The notes: generated from the sequence alone by a model not told the origin. Positions 1-8,832 are shown, numbered from the stretch's first letter. The stretch is DNA of 45,349 bases from Streptomyces muensis (GCF_021474425.1 NZ_JAKEIP010000046.1:1-45349), one strand, 5' to 3'. Numbers and translations are program-made.

Positions 1-101
1 TGACTTTTGGCACGCTGTTGAGTTCTCAAGGAACGGACGCTTCCTTTGTACTCACCCTCTCGGGCTTTCCTCCGGGCTTCCCTTCGGTGTTTCAAACTCT
101 A
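1..101 (-). promoter_or_regulatory. 5' leader and -10 box of a leftward rRNA operon
   Basis: Read on the minus strand, this edge carries the conserved leader found ahead of 16S rRNA in Streptomyces. It has a boxA-like stretch, TTCCTTGAGAACTCAACAG (complement of about 17-35), followed by GCGTGCCAAAAGTCA running off the window. Upstream is a -10-like TAGAGT at complement 96-101; I see no convincing -35. The leader keeps nascent rRNA transcription antitermination-competent and is trimmed by RNase. The 16S gene itself would lie left of base 1. Recognition rests on remembered leader sequences; the operon is inferred, not seen. Confidence 0.75.
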
Positions 102-276
102 TCAGGGTTTTTCCGCCCCCCTGACCACCGTCCTGCAGGCATGCAGAAAGCGACCCCAGGGATAGGATCTGACAAGTTTGGTGCTGCTGGGCGAGGATGC
201 GTAGTTGCGTCACTCACTCCCAAGCAGGAGTACGACTGTACACGCGCTGACACAGCGGGTGCAAATCGAAATGGGG

Positions 277-292
277 TATGGTCTAGACCACT
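277..292. promoter_or_regulatory. DasR-responsive element (dre) upstream of crr
   Basis: TATGGTCTAGACCACT matches the dre consensus ACTGGTCTAGACCACT at 14 of 16 positions and contains the intact core palindrome TGGTCTAGACCA. It lies 112 bases before the crr start. DasR is the GntR-family repressor of N-acetylglucosamine and PTS genes in Streptomyces, and crr-ptsI is an established DasR target in S. coelicolor. The inference is that crr, and ptsI through it, are derepressed by glucosamine-6-phosphate. Confidence 0.88.
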
Positions 293-404
293 CTGGAGTG
301 CCCGCGCGGAACCGGCACTTCGTGTGACATACCCTGCTGAACAGTGTGCCGTCCGGCACAGGCAGCGACGGCCCATACCGATCTCCACCCCTGGGAGGCT
401 TCCC

Positions 405-854
405 ATGACCACCGTCACGTCCCCACTTGCAGGACGCGCCGTCGGACTGGCGTCGGTGCCGGATCCGGTCTTCTCCGGGGCCATGGTCGGCCCGGGCACG
501 GCGATCGACCCGGTGCGCGAGCCGTCCGAGGCGGTGTCGCCTGTGGACGGAGTCATCGTCTCCCTCCACCCGCACGCCTTTGTCGTCGTCGACGAGCACG
601 GCCACGGTGTACTCACCCACCTCGGTATCGACACCGTGCAGCTCAATGGCGAGGGCTTCGAGCTGCTCGTGAACAAGGGGGACACCGTGACGCGCGGCCA
701 GGGCATCGTCCGCTGGAACCCGTCGGCCGTCGAGGCAGCCGGCAAGTCCCCGGTCTGCCCGATCGTGGCTCTCGAAGCCACGGCAGAGGCCCTCTCCGAA
801 CTGCGTGACGACGGCGATGTGAAGGCCGGCGACAGTCTCTTCGTCTGGAAGTGA
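405..854 (+). CDS. crr: PTS glucose-type EIIA component
   Basis: Cytosolic phosphocarrier of the phosphoenolpyruvate:sugar phosphotransferase system. It accepts phosphate from HPr and passes it to a sugar-specific EIIB. The 149-residue protein is a complete EIIA-Glc domain: the phosphorylated histidine is His72 in GVLTHLGIDTV, with its partner His57 in HPHAF, followed by the usual GEGFELLV and a C-terminal GD segment. The start is the ATG at 405, preceded by GGGAGG at 393-398; the open frame extends further upstream but that part lies in the regulatory region. It is followed after 82 bases by ptsI, and a dre site for DasR lies upstream. In Streptomyces this PTS mainly serves N-acetylglucosamine and fructose rather than glucose. 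Confidence 0.95.
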   Translation: MTTVTSPLAGRAVGLASVPDPVFSGAMVGPGTAIDPVREPSEAVSPVDGVIVSLHPHAFVVVDEHGHGVLTHLGIDTVQLNGEGFELLVNKGDTVTRGQGIVRWNPSAVEAAGKSPVCPIVALEATAEALSELRDDGDVKAGDSLFVWK

Positions 855-900
855 CTTCGGTGCCGTCCTACGGCGGCAAGTAAGGACGACAACCACCGCG

Positions 901-917
901 GCGGCGGGACCCGCCGC
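901..917 (+). repeat. Inverted repeat between crr and ptsI
   Basis: Perfect 7-bp arms GCGGCGG / CCGCCGC with a 3-base loop lie 19 bases before the ptsI start and just ahead of its ribosome binding site (GGAG at 924-927). There is no T-tract, so it looks more like an attenuating or RNA-stabilising hairpin than a terminator. It could set the ratio of EIIA to EI. Confidence 0.45.
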
Positions 918-936
918 ACTATCGGAGACGGGTGAG

Positions 937-2607
937 ATGGAGACAACGCTGCGAGGCGTCGGCGTGAGCCACGGTGTGGCGATCGGCGAGGTTCGGCACA
1001 TGGGAACGGCGGTACTCGAGCCGCCTGCCAAGCAGATTCCGGCCGAGGACGCGGAGCGTGAACAGGGGCGCGCCCGCAAGGCCGTGGAGGCCGTGGCAGC
1101 CGATTTGATGGCGCGCGGCAATCTGGCGGGGGGCGAAGCACAGGCAGTGCTCGAGGCCCAGGCCATGATGGCCCAGGATCCGGAACTGATGGCGGACGTG
1201 GACCGGCGTATCGCCGTGGGCAGCACTGCCGAGCGTGCTGTGTACGACGCGTTCGCCGCGTACCGCGAGCTGCTGGCGGGTGCCGGCGAGTACCTCGCCG
1301 GTCGTGTGGCTGACCTCGATGACGTGCGGAATCGTATCGTCGCTCGTTTGCTCGGAGTCCCGATGCCGGGTGTCCCTGACAGCGACGAGCCGTATGTCCT
1401 GGTCGCTCGCGATCTCGCTCCGGCCGACACGGCGCTGCTGGACCCGGCTCTCGTTCTCGGCTTCGTCACCGAGGAAGGTGGGCCGACCAGTCACAGCGCG
1501 ATTCTGGCGAGGGCGCTGGGTGTGCCGGCCGTCGTCGCGCTGCCGGGTGCCGGTGAGCTCGCCGAAGGCACGGTCATCGCTGTCGACGGCAGCACGGGCG
1601 ACATCTTCGTGAACCCGACCGATGCCAAGAAGGCGGAGCTGGAGGCCGCGGCCGCGGCGCGCAAGGCCGCACTCGCGGCGTCGACCGGGCCGGGTGCCAC
1701 CGCGGACGGCCACAAGGTGCCACTCCTTGCCAACGTCGGCGGGCCGTCGGACGTGCCGGCCGCTGTCGAGGCGGGTGCTGAGGGTGTCGGTCTGTTCCGG
1801 ACCGAGTTCCTCTTCCTCGACGACAGCAAGAAGGCGCCGTCGGAGGAGAAGCAAGTAGAGGCCTATCGGCAGGTGCTGGAGGCCTTCCCCGAGGGCCGTG
1901 TCGTCGTACGTGTCCTGGATGCGGGCGCGGACAAGCCGCTTGACTTCCTGACTCCGGCCGATGAGCCGAACCCGGCGCTGGGTGTGCGGGGTCTGCGGAC
2001 GCTGCTGGACCACCCCGAGGTGCTGCGCACCCAGCTGACGGCGCTCGCGAAGGCGGCGGAGGGGCTTCCTGTCTACCTCGAGGTCATGGCCCCGATGGTG
2101 GCGGACCGTACCGATGCGAAGGCGTTCGCGGACGCGTGCCGTGCGGCCGGGCTTCAGGCGAAGTTTGGTGCGATGGTGGAGATTCCGTCGGCCGCGCTGC
2201 GGGCGCGTTCGATCTTGCAGGAGGTCGAGTTCCTGTCGCTGGGTACGAACGATCTCGCGCAGTACACCTTTGCCGCGGACCGTCAGGTGGGTGCGGTGTC
2301 CCGGCTTCAGGATCCGTGGCAGCCGGCGCTGCTCGACCTGGTCGCGTTGTCCGCGGAGGCGGCGAGGGCCGAGGGCAAGAGCTGTGGTGTGTGTGGTGAG
2401 GCGGCGTCGGACCCGCTCTTGGCGTGTGTGCTGACCGGTCTGGGCGTCACCTCCCTGTCCATGGGTTCGGCGTCGATTCCTTATGTCCGCGCGACGCTGG
2501 CGAAGTACACGTTGGCGCAATGTGAGCGTGCTGCTGCGGCCGCGCGGGCGGCGGACAGCGCCGAGGAGGCGCGCAACGCCGCTCAGGCGGTGCTGTCCGG
2601 CGAGTAG
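937..2607 (+). CDS. ptsI: PTS enzyme I, phosphoenolpyruvate-protein phosphotransferase
   Basis: First enzyme of the PTS: it autophosphorylates from phosphoenolpyruvate and donates phosphate to HPr in the cytoplasm. The 556 residues match the usual length. Order: N-terminal HPr-binding and phospho-His domains, with active His186 in GGPTSHSAILAR; then the PEP-binding TIM barrel with GLFRTEFLF (286-294), SLGTNDLAQYTFAADR (434-449) and the catalytic cysteine Cys486 in CGVCGEAASDP. All hallmark residues are intact. It is co-directional with crr and probably co-transcribed. It ends 27 bases before a strong hairpin terminator shared with the convergent gene. A separate HPr gene (ptsH) is not in this window. 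Confidence 0.96.
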   Translation: METTLRGVGVSHGVAIGEVRHMGTAVLEPPAKQIPAEDAEREQGRARKAVEAVAADLMARGNLAGGEAQAVLEAQAMMAQDPELMADVDRRIAVGSTAERAVYDAFAAYRELLAGAGEYLAGRVADLDDVRNRIVARLLGVPMPGVPDSDEPYVLVARDLAPADTALLDPALVLGFVTEEGGPTSHSAILARALGVPAVVALPGAGELAEGTVIAVDGSTGDIFVNPTDAKKAELEAAAAARKAALAASTGPGATADGHKVPLLANVGGPSDVPAAVEAGAEGVGLFRTEFLFLDDSKKAPSEEKQVEAYRQVLEAFPEGRVVVRVLDAGADKPLDFLTPADEPNPALGVRGLRTLLDHPEVLRTQLTALAKAAEGLPVYLEVMAPMVADRTDAKAFADACRAAGLQAKFGAMVEIPSAALRARSILQEVEFLSLGTNDLAQYTFAADRQVGAVSRLQDPWQPALLDLVALSAEAARAEGKSCGVCGEAASDPLLACVLTGLGVTSLSMGSASIPYVRATLAKYTLAQCERAAAAARAADSAEEARNAAQAVLSGE

Positions 2608-2634
2608 GGCCGGCCGGTCGCGTCGGTTTTGTCG

Positions 2635-2667
2635 TGGGGCGCTCCACTCTTTGGGTGGAGCGCCCCA
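2635..2667. terminator. Bidirectional hairpin terminator between ptsI and the convergent gene
   Basis: Arms of 13 perfect base pairs, TGGGGCGCTCCAC (2635-2647) and its complement (2655-2667), surround a 7-base loop. It sits between the ends of two convergent genes at 2607 and 2674. High-GC stems without a long U-tract are normal terminators in Streptomyces. Confidence 0.85.
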
Positions 2668-2673
2668 CCGCGT

Positions 2674-3567
2674 TCAGTGGTGGTGTGCCGGTGGGGTTTC
2701 CTCATTGCCGAGATCCGGCGGCACGCAGTAGTCGACGTCCGATTCCGGGGCGATGAGGTCTCCGGAATCGATGTCGGTGCAGTAGGCGTCGAAGACCTCG
2801 CCTGCTGTGAGAGGTTCCAGGCCCTCTCCGCGCAGGCGCCATCCGTAGATGCGGTCGGAGGTGCCGGGGGCGCTGGTCCGCATGACGAGTCCGCCTGGGC
2901 TCTGGGTGGCGAGGCCGAGGGCGAGGACGGTGGTGAATTCGAGGGCTTCGGCCTCGTCGAGGTGTGTGGCGCCCTCGGTGTCTTCGTCGGCGTGCAGGAC
3001 GGAGACGAGTGTCTCGGGGGTTCCCGTGACACTGCAGACGAGGTGTCGGCTTCCCGGGTCGGCCGTGTCGAGGATGCGGACGAGCAGGTTCGAGGCGCGG
3101 GCGAAGGCCGCGCGGCCGATGTCCTCGCCGCAGGTGGCGCATGCTCCGAGGCGTGCCAGGAGTGTGGACGCGTACTCCCAGGTGGCTTGGCGGACGGCTT
3201 CGTCGACCAGGGCTGGGACGAGGTCTGCCAGGGGCTGGCCCTGGTAGGGGATGGTGGGGCCGGTCGTGGAGAGTTCGGCGGTGAAGCGAGTGCGGCTCTG
3301 CGGGTTGTCGGGTTCAAGGCCCGTTGCCGTGCAGAACTCGGCGTATTCCTGTGGGTCGAAGAGGGCGATCGTCGTATGGCTGCCTTGGGAGGCCCGGGTC
3401 CTGAGGAGGGCCTCCACCTGTTGGAGATAGATCTTGTGATCGTCGAAGGTGAAGCTGCGATAGTGCCTCATGGCGCGGAAGTCGTGCTCGTCGGTCAGCA
3501 GGCCGATCGTGCCGGCGATTTCGCGGCGCAGGATGCGTCGCATCGTCTGGTCGTCGGTGTGTGCCAT
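2674..3567 (-). CDS. Conserved actinobacterial protein of unknown function
   Basis: I do not recognise a family. The 297-residue protein is soluble, acidic, and has no signal peptide or membrane segment. Visible points: a basic, arginine-rich N-terminus (MAHTDDQTMRRILRRE); a central CATC pair in LGACATCGEDIG, which could bind metal or be redox active; and a histidine tail (PPAHHH). The ATG at 3567 is chosen because AGGGGGAA lies directly upstream; the frame is open 33 bases further but without a ribosome binding site. It converges on ptsI and is separated from it by the shared terminator. It reads like a sequence-conserved Streptomyces protein rather than a shadow frame, but any role would be a guess. 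Confidence 0.75.
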   Translation of the reverse strand: MAHTDDQTMRRILRREIAGTIGLLTDEHDFRAMRHYRSFTFDDHKIYLQQVEALLRTRASQGSHTTIALFDPQEYAEFCTATGLEPDNPQSRTRFTAELSTTGPTIPYQGQPLADLVPALVDEAVRQATWEYASTLLARLGACATCGEDIGRAAFARASNLLVRILDTADPGSRHLVCSVTGTPETLVSVLHADEDTEGATHLDEAEALEFTTVLALGLATQSPGGLVMRTSAPGTSDRIYGWRLRGEGLEPLTAGEVFDAYCTDIDSGDLIAPESDVDYCVPPDLGNEETPPAHHH

Positions 3568-3702
3568 GTTTCCCCCTGTACGCAGTCGATCAATGCTCAC
3601 TCACAGTAACCGGCGGCACTGACAACGGCGTCGGGCGATGGTGGCGCAGGCGTCCAGCCTGGGGCTTTGCCTGGTTTGGCGAGGCCCGAGGCCGGGTGCG
3701 GT

Positions 3703-5670
3703 TCAGGCGCGCTTGCGGGCGAGGTCCTCGTAGAAGTGCAGGAGGTCGAGGTTGTCGATGGAGCCCGGGTTGACCGCCTTCTGTAGCGGGGTGCCCTGGA
3801 GGAGGCGCTTGACCGGGACCTCGATGCGCTTTCCGGTGAGGGTGTGGGGGATGCCGGGGACCTCGATGACCTCGTCCGGGACGTGGCGTGGTGAGAGTTG
3901 TTCGCGGATGGTCCGCTTGATGCGGTTGAGGAGGTTCTCGTCGAGTACGGCTCCCGGAGTCAGGTGCACGAACAAGGGCATCCAGTAGCCGCCGTCGGGC
4001 TGTTCGATGCCGATGACCAGGGATTCCTTGATCTCGGGGAGGCGCTCCACCGCTTCGTAGATGTCGGCCGAGCCCATGCGGACTCCCTGGCGGTTGAGCG
4101 TCGAGTCGGAGCGGCCGTGGATGACGACGGAACCGCGGGAGGTGACGGTGATCCAGTCTCCGTGGCGCCATACGCCGGGGTAGGTGTCGAAGTAGCTGTC
4201 GTGGTACCGGCTGCCGTCGGGGTCGTTCCAGAAGTAGATCGGCATGGACGGCATGGGGTTGGTGACCACGAGCTCGCCGACCTCGTCGGTGACGGGCTTG
4301 CCACTGGGGTCCCAGGACTGCAGGTCGGTGCCGAGGCTGGGGGCCTGGAGCTCGCCGATGTGGACGGGCAGGGTGGGCACGGCTCCCGCGAAGCAGGAGC
4401 ACACGTCCGTGCCGCCGCTGACGGAGGCGATCCAGAGGTCGTCGCGGACCTCGTCGTGCAGCCAGCGGAATCCGTCGGGCGGCAGTGGTGATCCGGTGGT
4501 GGCGACGCACTGCACCTTGGTGAGATCGAAGTCGCGTCCTGGGTGGATGTCGGCCTTGCGGCAGGCCATGACGTACGCGGCGGAGGTGCCGTAGAGGGTG
4601 GCTCCGGTGCGTTCGGCGATGCGCCATTGCGCGCCCGTGTCGGGGAAGCCGGGACTGCCGTCGTACAGGACGATCGTGGTGCCGGTGAGGAGGCCGGAGA
4701 CGAGGAAGTTCCACATCATCCAGCCCGTCGACGTGTACCAGAAGAAACGGTCCTGGGGGCCCAGGTCGCAGTGCAGGCCGAGTTGTTTGAGGTGCTCGAC
4801 GAGGATGCCGCCCTGGGACTGGACGATGGCCTTGGGGAGGCCGGTCGTGCCGGAGGAGTAGAGCACCCAGAGGGGGTGGTCGAAGGGGACCTGCTCGAAG
4901 ACCGGTTCCTCGTCGGCGGCGGTGAGGGCCGACCATTCCAGCGCGCCTTCGGGAGCCTCGGTGCCGAGGAGCGGGATGTGCACCACGGCGCGCAGTGTGG
5001 GCAGTTCGCGGCGCAGTTCGGCGACGATGTCGCGACGGTCGTGCTCCTTGCCGCCGTAGCGGTAGCCGTCGACGGTGAACAGGACGATCGGTTCGATCTG
5101 CTGGAAGCGGTCGAGGACGCTGCGGGCGCCGAAGTCGGGGGCGCAGGACGTCCAGACGCCCCCGACCGCGGCGGTGGCCAGGAGGGCGACGACGGCCTGG
5201 GGGATGTTCGGGAGGTAGGCGCTGACGCGGTCTCCGGGGCGTACGCCGAGGGCGCGCAGTTCGGCGGCGAGGGAGCCGACCTGGCGGCGTAGTTCGGCCC
5301 AGGTCACGGGGCTGGGGTCGTGGGCCTCGTCGACGTACAGGAGCGCGGGTTCGTTCGCGCGGGTCGCGGCTGCGCGCAGGGCGTGCTCGGCGTAGTTCAG
5401 GGTCGCGCCGGGGAACCACTCGGCGCCTGGCATCGAGCGGTCGCCCAGCACGCGCGCGTAGGGGGTGGAGAAGCGTACGTCGAACCACTCCGTGACGGCT
5501 TTCCAGAAGGTGTCCAGTTCGTCGACGGACCAGCGGTGCAGGGCCGCGTAGCCGCCCGTGGCGGGGGCGCCGTGGTTTTCGGCGGCCCAGGCCTGGAATT
5601 TGGTGACCTGAGCCTGGGCGATGCGTTCCGGATCTGGCTGCCAGAGCGGCTGAGGGTTCATGATCGACAT
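3703..5670 (-). CDS. Acetoacetyl-CoA synthetase (acetoacetate-CoA ligase)
   Basis: Activates acetoacetate to acetoacetyl-CoA with ATP, giving AMP and pyrophosphate. This recovers ketone bodies or polyhydroxyalkanoate breakdown products for central metabolism. The 655-residue length matches acetoacetyl-CoA synthetases better than acetyl-CoA synthetases. Seen in order: N-terminal LWQPDPERIAQAQVTKFQAW, typical of the subgroup; the AMP-binding loop YSSGTTGLPKAI; the C-terminal hinge GRSDSTLNRQGVRMGSADIY; and the catalytic lysine of the C-terminal domain in LTGKRIEVPVK. The start is the ATG at 5670 behind GGGAG. It is divergent from the GH31 gene across 212 bases and appears to be transcribed alone. 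Confidence 0.93.
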   Translation of the reverse strand: MSIMNPQPLWQPDPERIAQAQVTKFQAWAAENHGAPATGGYAALHRWSVDELDTFWKAVTEWFDVRFSTPYARVLGDRSMPGAEWFPGATLNYAEHALRAAATRANEPALLYVDEAHDPSPVTWAELRRQVGSLAAELRALGVRPGDRVSAYLPNIPQAVVALLATAAVGGVWTSCAPDFGARSVLDRFQQIEPIVLFTVDGYRYGGKEHDRRDIVAELRRELPTLRAVVHIPLLGTEAPEGALEWSALTAADEEPVFEQVPFDHPLWVLYSSGTTGLPKAIVQSQGGILVEHLKQLGLHCDLGPQDRFFWYTSTGWMMWNFLVSGLLTGTTIVLYDGSPGFPDTGAQWRIAERTGATLYGTSAAYVMACRKADIHPGRDFDLTKVQCVATTGSPLPPDGFRWLHDEVRDDLWIASVSGGTDVCSCFAGAVPTLPVHIGELQAPSLGTDLQSWDPSGKPVTDEVGELVVTNPMPSMPIYFWNDPDGSRYHDSYFDTYPGVWRHGDWITVTSRGSVVIHGRSDSTLNRQGVRMGSADIYEAVERLPEIKESLVIGIEQPDGGYWMPLFVHLTPGAVLDENLLNRIKRTIREQLSPRHVPDEVIEVPGIPHTLTGKRIEVPVKRLLQGTPLQKAVNPGSIDNLDLLHFYEDLARKRA

Positions 5671-5882
5671 GGAGCGGCTCCCGGACTGTGCGCGTCGTGT
5701 GCGTCTCCCGCGCACGGCTGGGTTGTGCGCGTGACGCGGCTGACACGGACGATGCCATGTGATCGACTTCTACACCAGGGTCCGCCCCACATAGTCCGTG
5801 TCGTGAAGATGTGGTCCCGGCACGGGTGAACGGCAGTTGAACGACACGCGCGTGTGGGGCGGTCGATGGCAGGCTGAGCAGC

Positions 5883-8255
5883 ATGGACGGTCGTGACCTG
5901 GTGCGTTCGATGAAGGTGGTCGGTTCTGTGGGGGCGGCCCAGAGGTTGCGTACCGTACGAGCGGCGTGGCGCCGGAGGCGTGTCGACGCCGCAGGGCTGC
6001 CGCCCCGGGGGGCCGAGCGCGCTCGGGTGCCCGGTCCTGTGCAGGATGTGCGGCCCGGTCCGGGTGGTGGTGTCATCCGGTTCAGCCGGTCCGAGCTGCG
6101 CGTCGCCGTCGCCGTGAACGGGGCCGTCTTCTGGGGCTGGGACGGGGCCGCTCCCGAGCCGTCGTACGCGCTCGTGGACCGCTGTCCGGAGCCGGATCCC
6201 CGGGCGGTGCTGGAGCCTGACAAGGACGGTGGCTGGCGGGTCGTGGCCGAGCGGGTGACGGTCGTCATCTCGCGGCACGGCGCCGTGGAGGTGCAGACGC
6301 CCGGGGGCGTGACGCTTCGGCGTGAGTTGCCGCCGCGCTGGTGGGAGCCGGTGGGTGGTGGGTCCGCACGGTGGATGCAGCGGTCGGAGGTGGCTGCGGA
6401 CGCTCGGTTCTTCGGGCTCGGGGGGCGGGCGTCGGGCCCTCGGTTGAGGGACGGAACGTATCGGCTGTGGAACACCGACCCCGGCCGTGCGTTCGGCCCG
6501 GGCGACGACCCGCTGTACATCACCATGCCGGTGCAGCTGGTGGTGGCAGACGCGGCCACGCACCTGGTGTTCTACGACACCACGTGGGACGGCGTGGTGA
6601 CGCTGCGGGAGGGCGAGGAGGGCGCCGGTTCCGGGCATGACCGAGCGGGGACGAGCGAACTGCGGATGGACGGCGGTCCGCTGCGTTGCTGGGTCATAGT
6701 GGGTACCCCCGCGCGCGTGCTGCTCGTCTGGGCCTCTCTCACCGGTGCGGCCGCGCTGCCGCCGGCCTGGGCGCTGGGCCACCAGCACGCGCGGTGGGGC
6801 TTCGGCAGCGAGCAGGAGGTGCGGCGGATCGTCTCGGGGTATCAGGAGCGGGATCTGCCGTTGGATGCCGTCCATCTGGACATCGACCACTACGACGACC
6901 ACCAGGTGTTCACGGTCGACCAGGAGGGTTTCCCGAAGCTGCCGCGGCTCGCCGAGGACTTGCGCGGGGACGGCGTCCGCCTGGTGTCGATCGTCGACCC
7001 GGCGGTCAAGGCCGCGCCGGGCAATGCCGTGTATGACAGCGGGTCGGCCGAGGACGCGTTCGTGAGGGACGCCTCCGGGCGGCTCGTGCGAGGGGTCGTC
7101 TGGCCCGGGGAGGCGGTCTTCCCGGACTTCACGCACGCGCGCGTGCGTGCGTGGTGGGGTCGTCTGTATGAGGAACGGCTGGGGCAGGGGTTCTCGGGCT
7201 TCTGGCATGACATGAACGAGCCGACCTCGTTCGCGGCGTTCGGGGAGTCGACGTTGCCGCGTTCGGCGCGGCACTCCCTGGAAGGGCGGGGCGGGGACCA
7301 TCGGGAGGCGCACAACGTCTACGGCCTGTGCATGGCCCGGGCCGGTTACGAGGGGCTGCTCGAACTGGCGCCCGAGGAGCGGCCCTTCGTCTTCTCGCGT
7401 TCGGGGTGGGCCGGCATGCAGCGCTACGGCGGGACGTGGTCCGGGGATGTGGCGACGGGTTGGCCGGGGCTGCGGGCCTCGTTGTCGCTGGTCATGGGCC
7501 TCGGGCTGTGCGGGGTGCCGTACTCGGGGCCGGACGTGGGCGGATTCGACGGGAGTCCGTCGCCGGAGCTGTATCTGCGGTGGTTCCAGTTGGCCGCGTA
7601 TCTGCCGCTGTTCCGCACACACGCGAGTCTGCGGGCGGGGCGCCGGGAGCCATGGGAGTTCGGTCCCGAGGTGCTGGAGCACGCGCGCGTGGCGCTCGTC
7701 GAACGTCGGAGGCTGCTGCCGTACTTCGTGACGCTGGCGCATCTGGCGCGGCGCACCGGGGCTCCCTATGTGCGTCCGTTGTGGTGGTCGGCGCCCGAGG
7801 ACCGCGCGCTGCGCGACTGTGAGGATGCGTTTCTGCTGGGCGACTGCCTACTGGTGGCGCCGGTGCTTGATCCGGGCGCGGACCGGCGTGCGGTGCAGCT
7901 GCCTCGAGGGCGTTGGTACGACACGGCGACGGGTCGGGCGTACGAAGGGCCGGGACAGGTTCTCGTCGAGACGCCCGCGTCCCGGATCCCGGTACTGGCG
8001 CGCTCGGGCGCCGTCGTCCCCGTGCGTGGGGACGACGGCGGGCTGGAACTGGAGGTGTGGGCGCCCGCTCAGGGGCGTACCGGGGGCGGGCTGGTCGTGC
8101 CTGACGCGGGTGACGGGTGGGACGAACCGGAGATCGAGCGCTACGTCACCCGCTGGGAGGGCCGAAAGCTGCTGGTCGAGCTGGAGCATGAGGACGGCGT
8201 GATCGCCTCACCCCGGCCGGTGCGCGTGCGAGGGCTCGATGAGCGTCAGACGTAG
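5883..8255 (+). CDS. Glycoside hydrolase family 31, alpha-glucosidase-like
   Basis: Predicted retaining exo-acting alpha-glucosidase that releases glucose from maltose-type oligosaccharides; alpha-xylosidase or related specificity cannot be excluded. Layout of the 790 residues: basic N-terminal region without a signal peptide (1-60), so probably cytoplasmic; galactose-mutarotase-like beta domain (about 65-240); catalytic barrel (about 260-640); C-terminal beta domains. The nucleophile is Asp443 in WHDMNEPTSF and the acid/base is Asp522 in SGDVATGW; HLDIDHYDDHQVFTVD is also typical. The first ATG is used although the ribosome binding site is weak; Met10 is an alternative. The stop overlaps the end of the convergent Nudix gene by 10 bases. 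Confidence 0.92.
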   Translation: MDGRDLVRSMKVVGSVGAAQRLRTVRAAWRRRRVDAAGLPPRGAERARVPGPVQDVRPGPGGGVIRFSRSELRVAVAVNGAVFWGWDGAAPEPSYALVDRCPEPDPRAVLEPDKDGGWRVVAERVTVVISRHGAVEVQTPGGVTLRRELPPRWWEPVGGGSARWMQRSEVAADARFFGLGGRASGPRLRDGTYRLWNTDPGRAFGPGDDPLYITMPVQLVVADAATHLVFYDTTWDGVVTLREGEEGAGSGHDRAGTSELRMDGGPLRCWVIVGTPARVLLVWASLTGAAALPPAWALGHQHARWGFGSEQEVRRIVSGYQERDLPLDAVHLDIDHYDDHQVFTVDQEGFPKLPRLAEDLRGDGVRLVSIVDPAVKAAPGNAVYDSGSAEDAFVRDASGRLVRGVVWPGEAVFPDFTHARVRAWWGRLYEERLGQGFSGFWHDMNEPTSFAAFGESTLPRSARHSLEGRGGDHREAHNVYGLCMARAGYEGLLELAPEERPFVFSRSGWAGMQRYGGTWSGDVATGWPGLRASLSLVMGLGLCGVPYSGPDVGGFDGSPSPELYLRWFQLAAYLPLFRTHASLRAGRREPWEFGPEVLEHARVALVERRRLLPYFVTLAHLARRTGAPYVRPLWWSAPEDRALRDCEDAFLLGDCLLVAPVLDPGADRRAVQLPRGRWYDTATGRAYEGPGQVLVETPASRIPVLARSGAVVPVRGDDGGLELEVWAPAQGRTGGGLVVPDAGDGWDEPEIERYVTRWEGRKLLVELEHEDGVIASPRPVRVRGLDERQT

Positions 8256-8782
8256 CGACCCTCGAAGAACGCCTTCACGGCCAGCGTGTGCAGTGGGAAG
8301 GCCAGCTCCTCAGGCCTGCGCAGGAGGTGCCAACCCTCGGTCTCGTCCGTGGCGGCCGAGGTCGGGAGACGGTCGGCGGGCCGTTCCGGCAGGAGACCGA
8401 ACAGCAGCAGATGGCCGTCCGGGGAACTCATCGCGTCGACGAGTCGTACGTCGCGGCCGGCCGCGTCGATGCCGGTCTCTTCCTTGAGTTCGCGAACGAC
8501 GGCCTGCCGCCAGTCCTCGCGATCGTCGATATAGCCGCCCGGCAGGGCGATGCCCCCGCGCGCGGGCGGGACGGTTCGGGTGATGACGACCAGGGCCGTG
8601 CCCTTGGTGTCGTACACGGGCTGGAGCGCGACGGCTACCGGCAGCGGGTTGCGGTAGGCCACCGTGCCGCACGCCGGGCAGGTGCGAGGCCAGCCGGAGA
8701 CGCCCTCTCCGTAGGGCGCGCCGCAGCTCGAACAGTGGGAGCCTGCTGCGGAGTTGGGGGTGGAGAACTGAGTTTCGGACAC
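8246..8782 (-). CDS. Nudix hydrolase with N-terminal zinc ribbon
   Basis: Hydrolyses a nucleoside diphosphate linked to another group; the substrate cannot be read from sequence. The 178 residues start with a four-cysteine zinc ribbon (Cys17, Cys20, Cys35, Cys38: CSSC and CPAC), as in NADH pyrophosphatase-like proteins. A canonical Nudix box follows: Gly83, Glu89, then REL-KEETGI from Arg97, matching GX5EX7REUXEEXGU exactly. The start is GTG at 8782. No Shine-Dalgarno is visible, but a -10-like TACAGT ends 7 bases before the GTG, which suggests a leaderless mRNA. The 3' end overlaps the GH31 stop region by 10 bases with no terminator between them. Confidence 0.92.
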   Translation of the reverse strand: MSETQFSTPNSAAGSHCSSCGAPYGEGVSGWPRTCPACGTVAYRNPLPVAVALQPVYDTKGTALVVITRTVPPARGGIALPGGYIDDREDWRQAVVRELKEETGIDAAGRDVRLVDAMSSPDGHLLLFGLLPERPADRLPTSAATDETEGWHLLRRPEELAFPLHTLAVKAFFEGRYV

Positions 8783-8789
8783 GCGGCGG

Positions 8790-8795
8790 ACTGTA
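8790..8795 (-). promoter_or_regulatory. -10 box for a leaderless Nudix mRNA
   Basis: TACAGT on the minus strand ends 7 bases before the GTG start at 8782, so transcription would begin at the start codon. The -35 candidate (AAGACG, 17-base spacer) is weak. Leaderless starts are common in Streptomyces; this is inference from spacing. Confidence 0.35.
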
Positions 8796-8832
8796 TCCGA
8801 TCAACGGAAGGGCGTCTTCCGGGGGCCGGTCG

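Noticed and set aside
3590..7742. Very long minus-strand frames opposite the acetoacetyl-CoA synthetase and GH31 genes
   Set aside because: Arginine/proline/alanine-rich shadow translations typical of GC-rich antisense frames; the genes in the other frames carry complete catalytic motifs.
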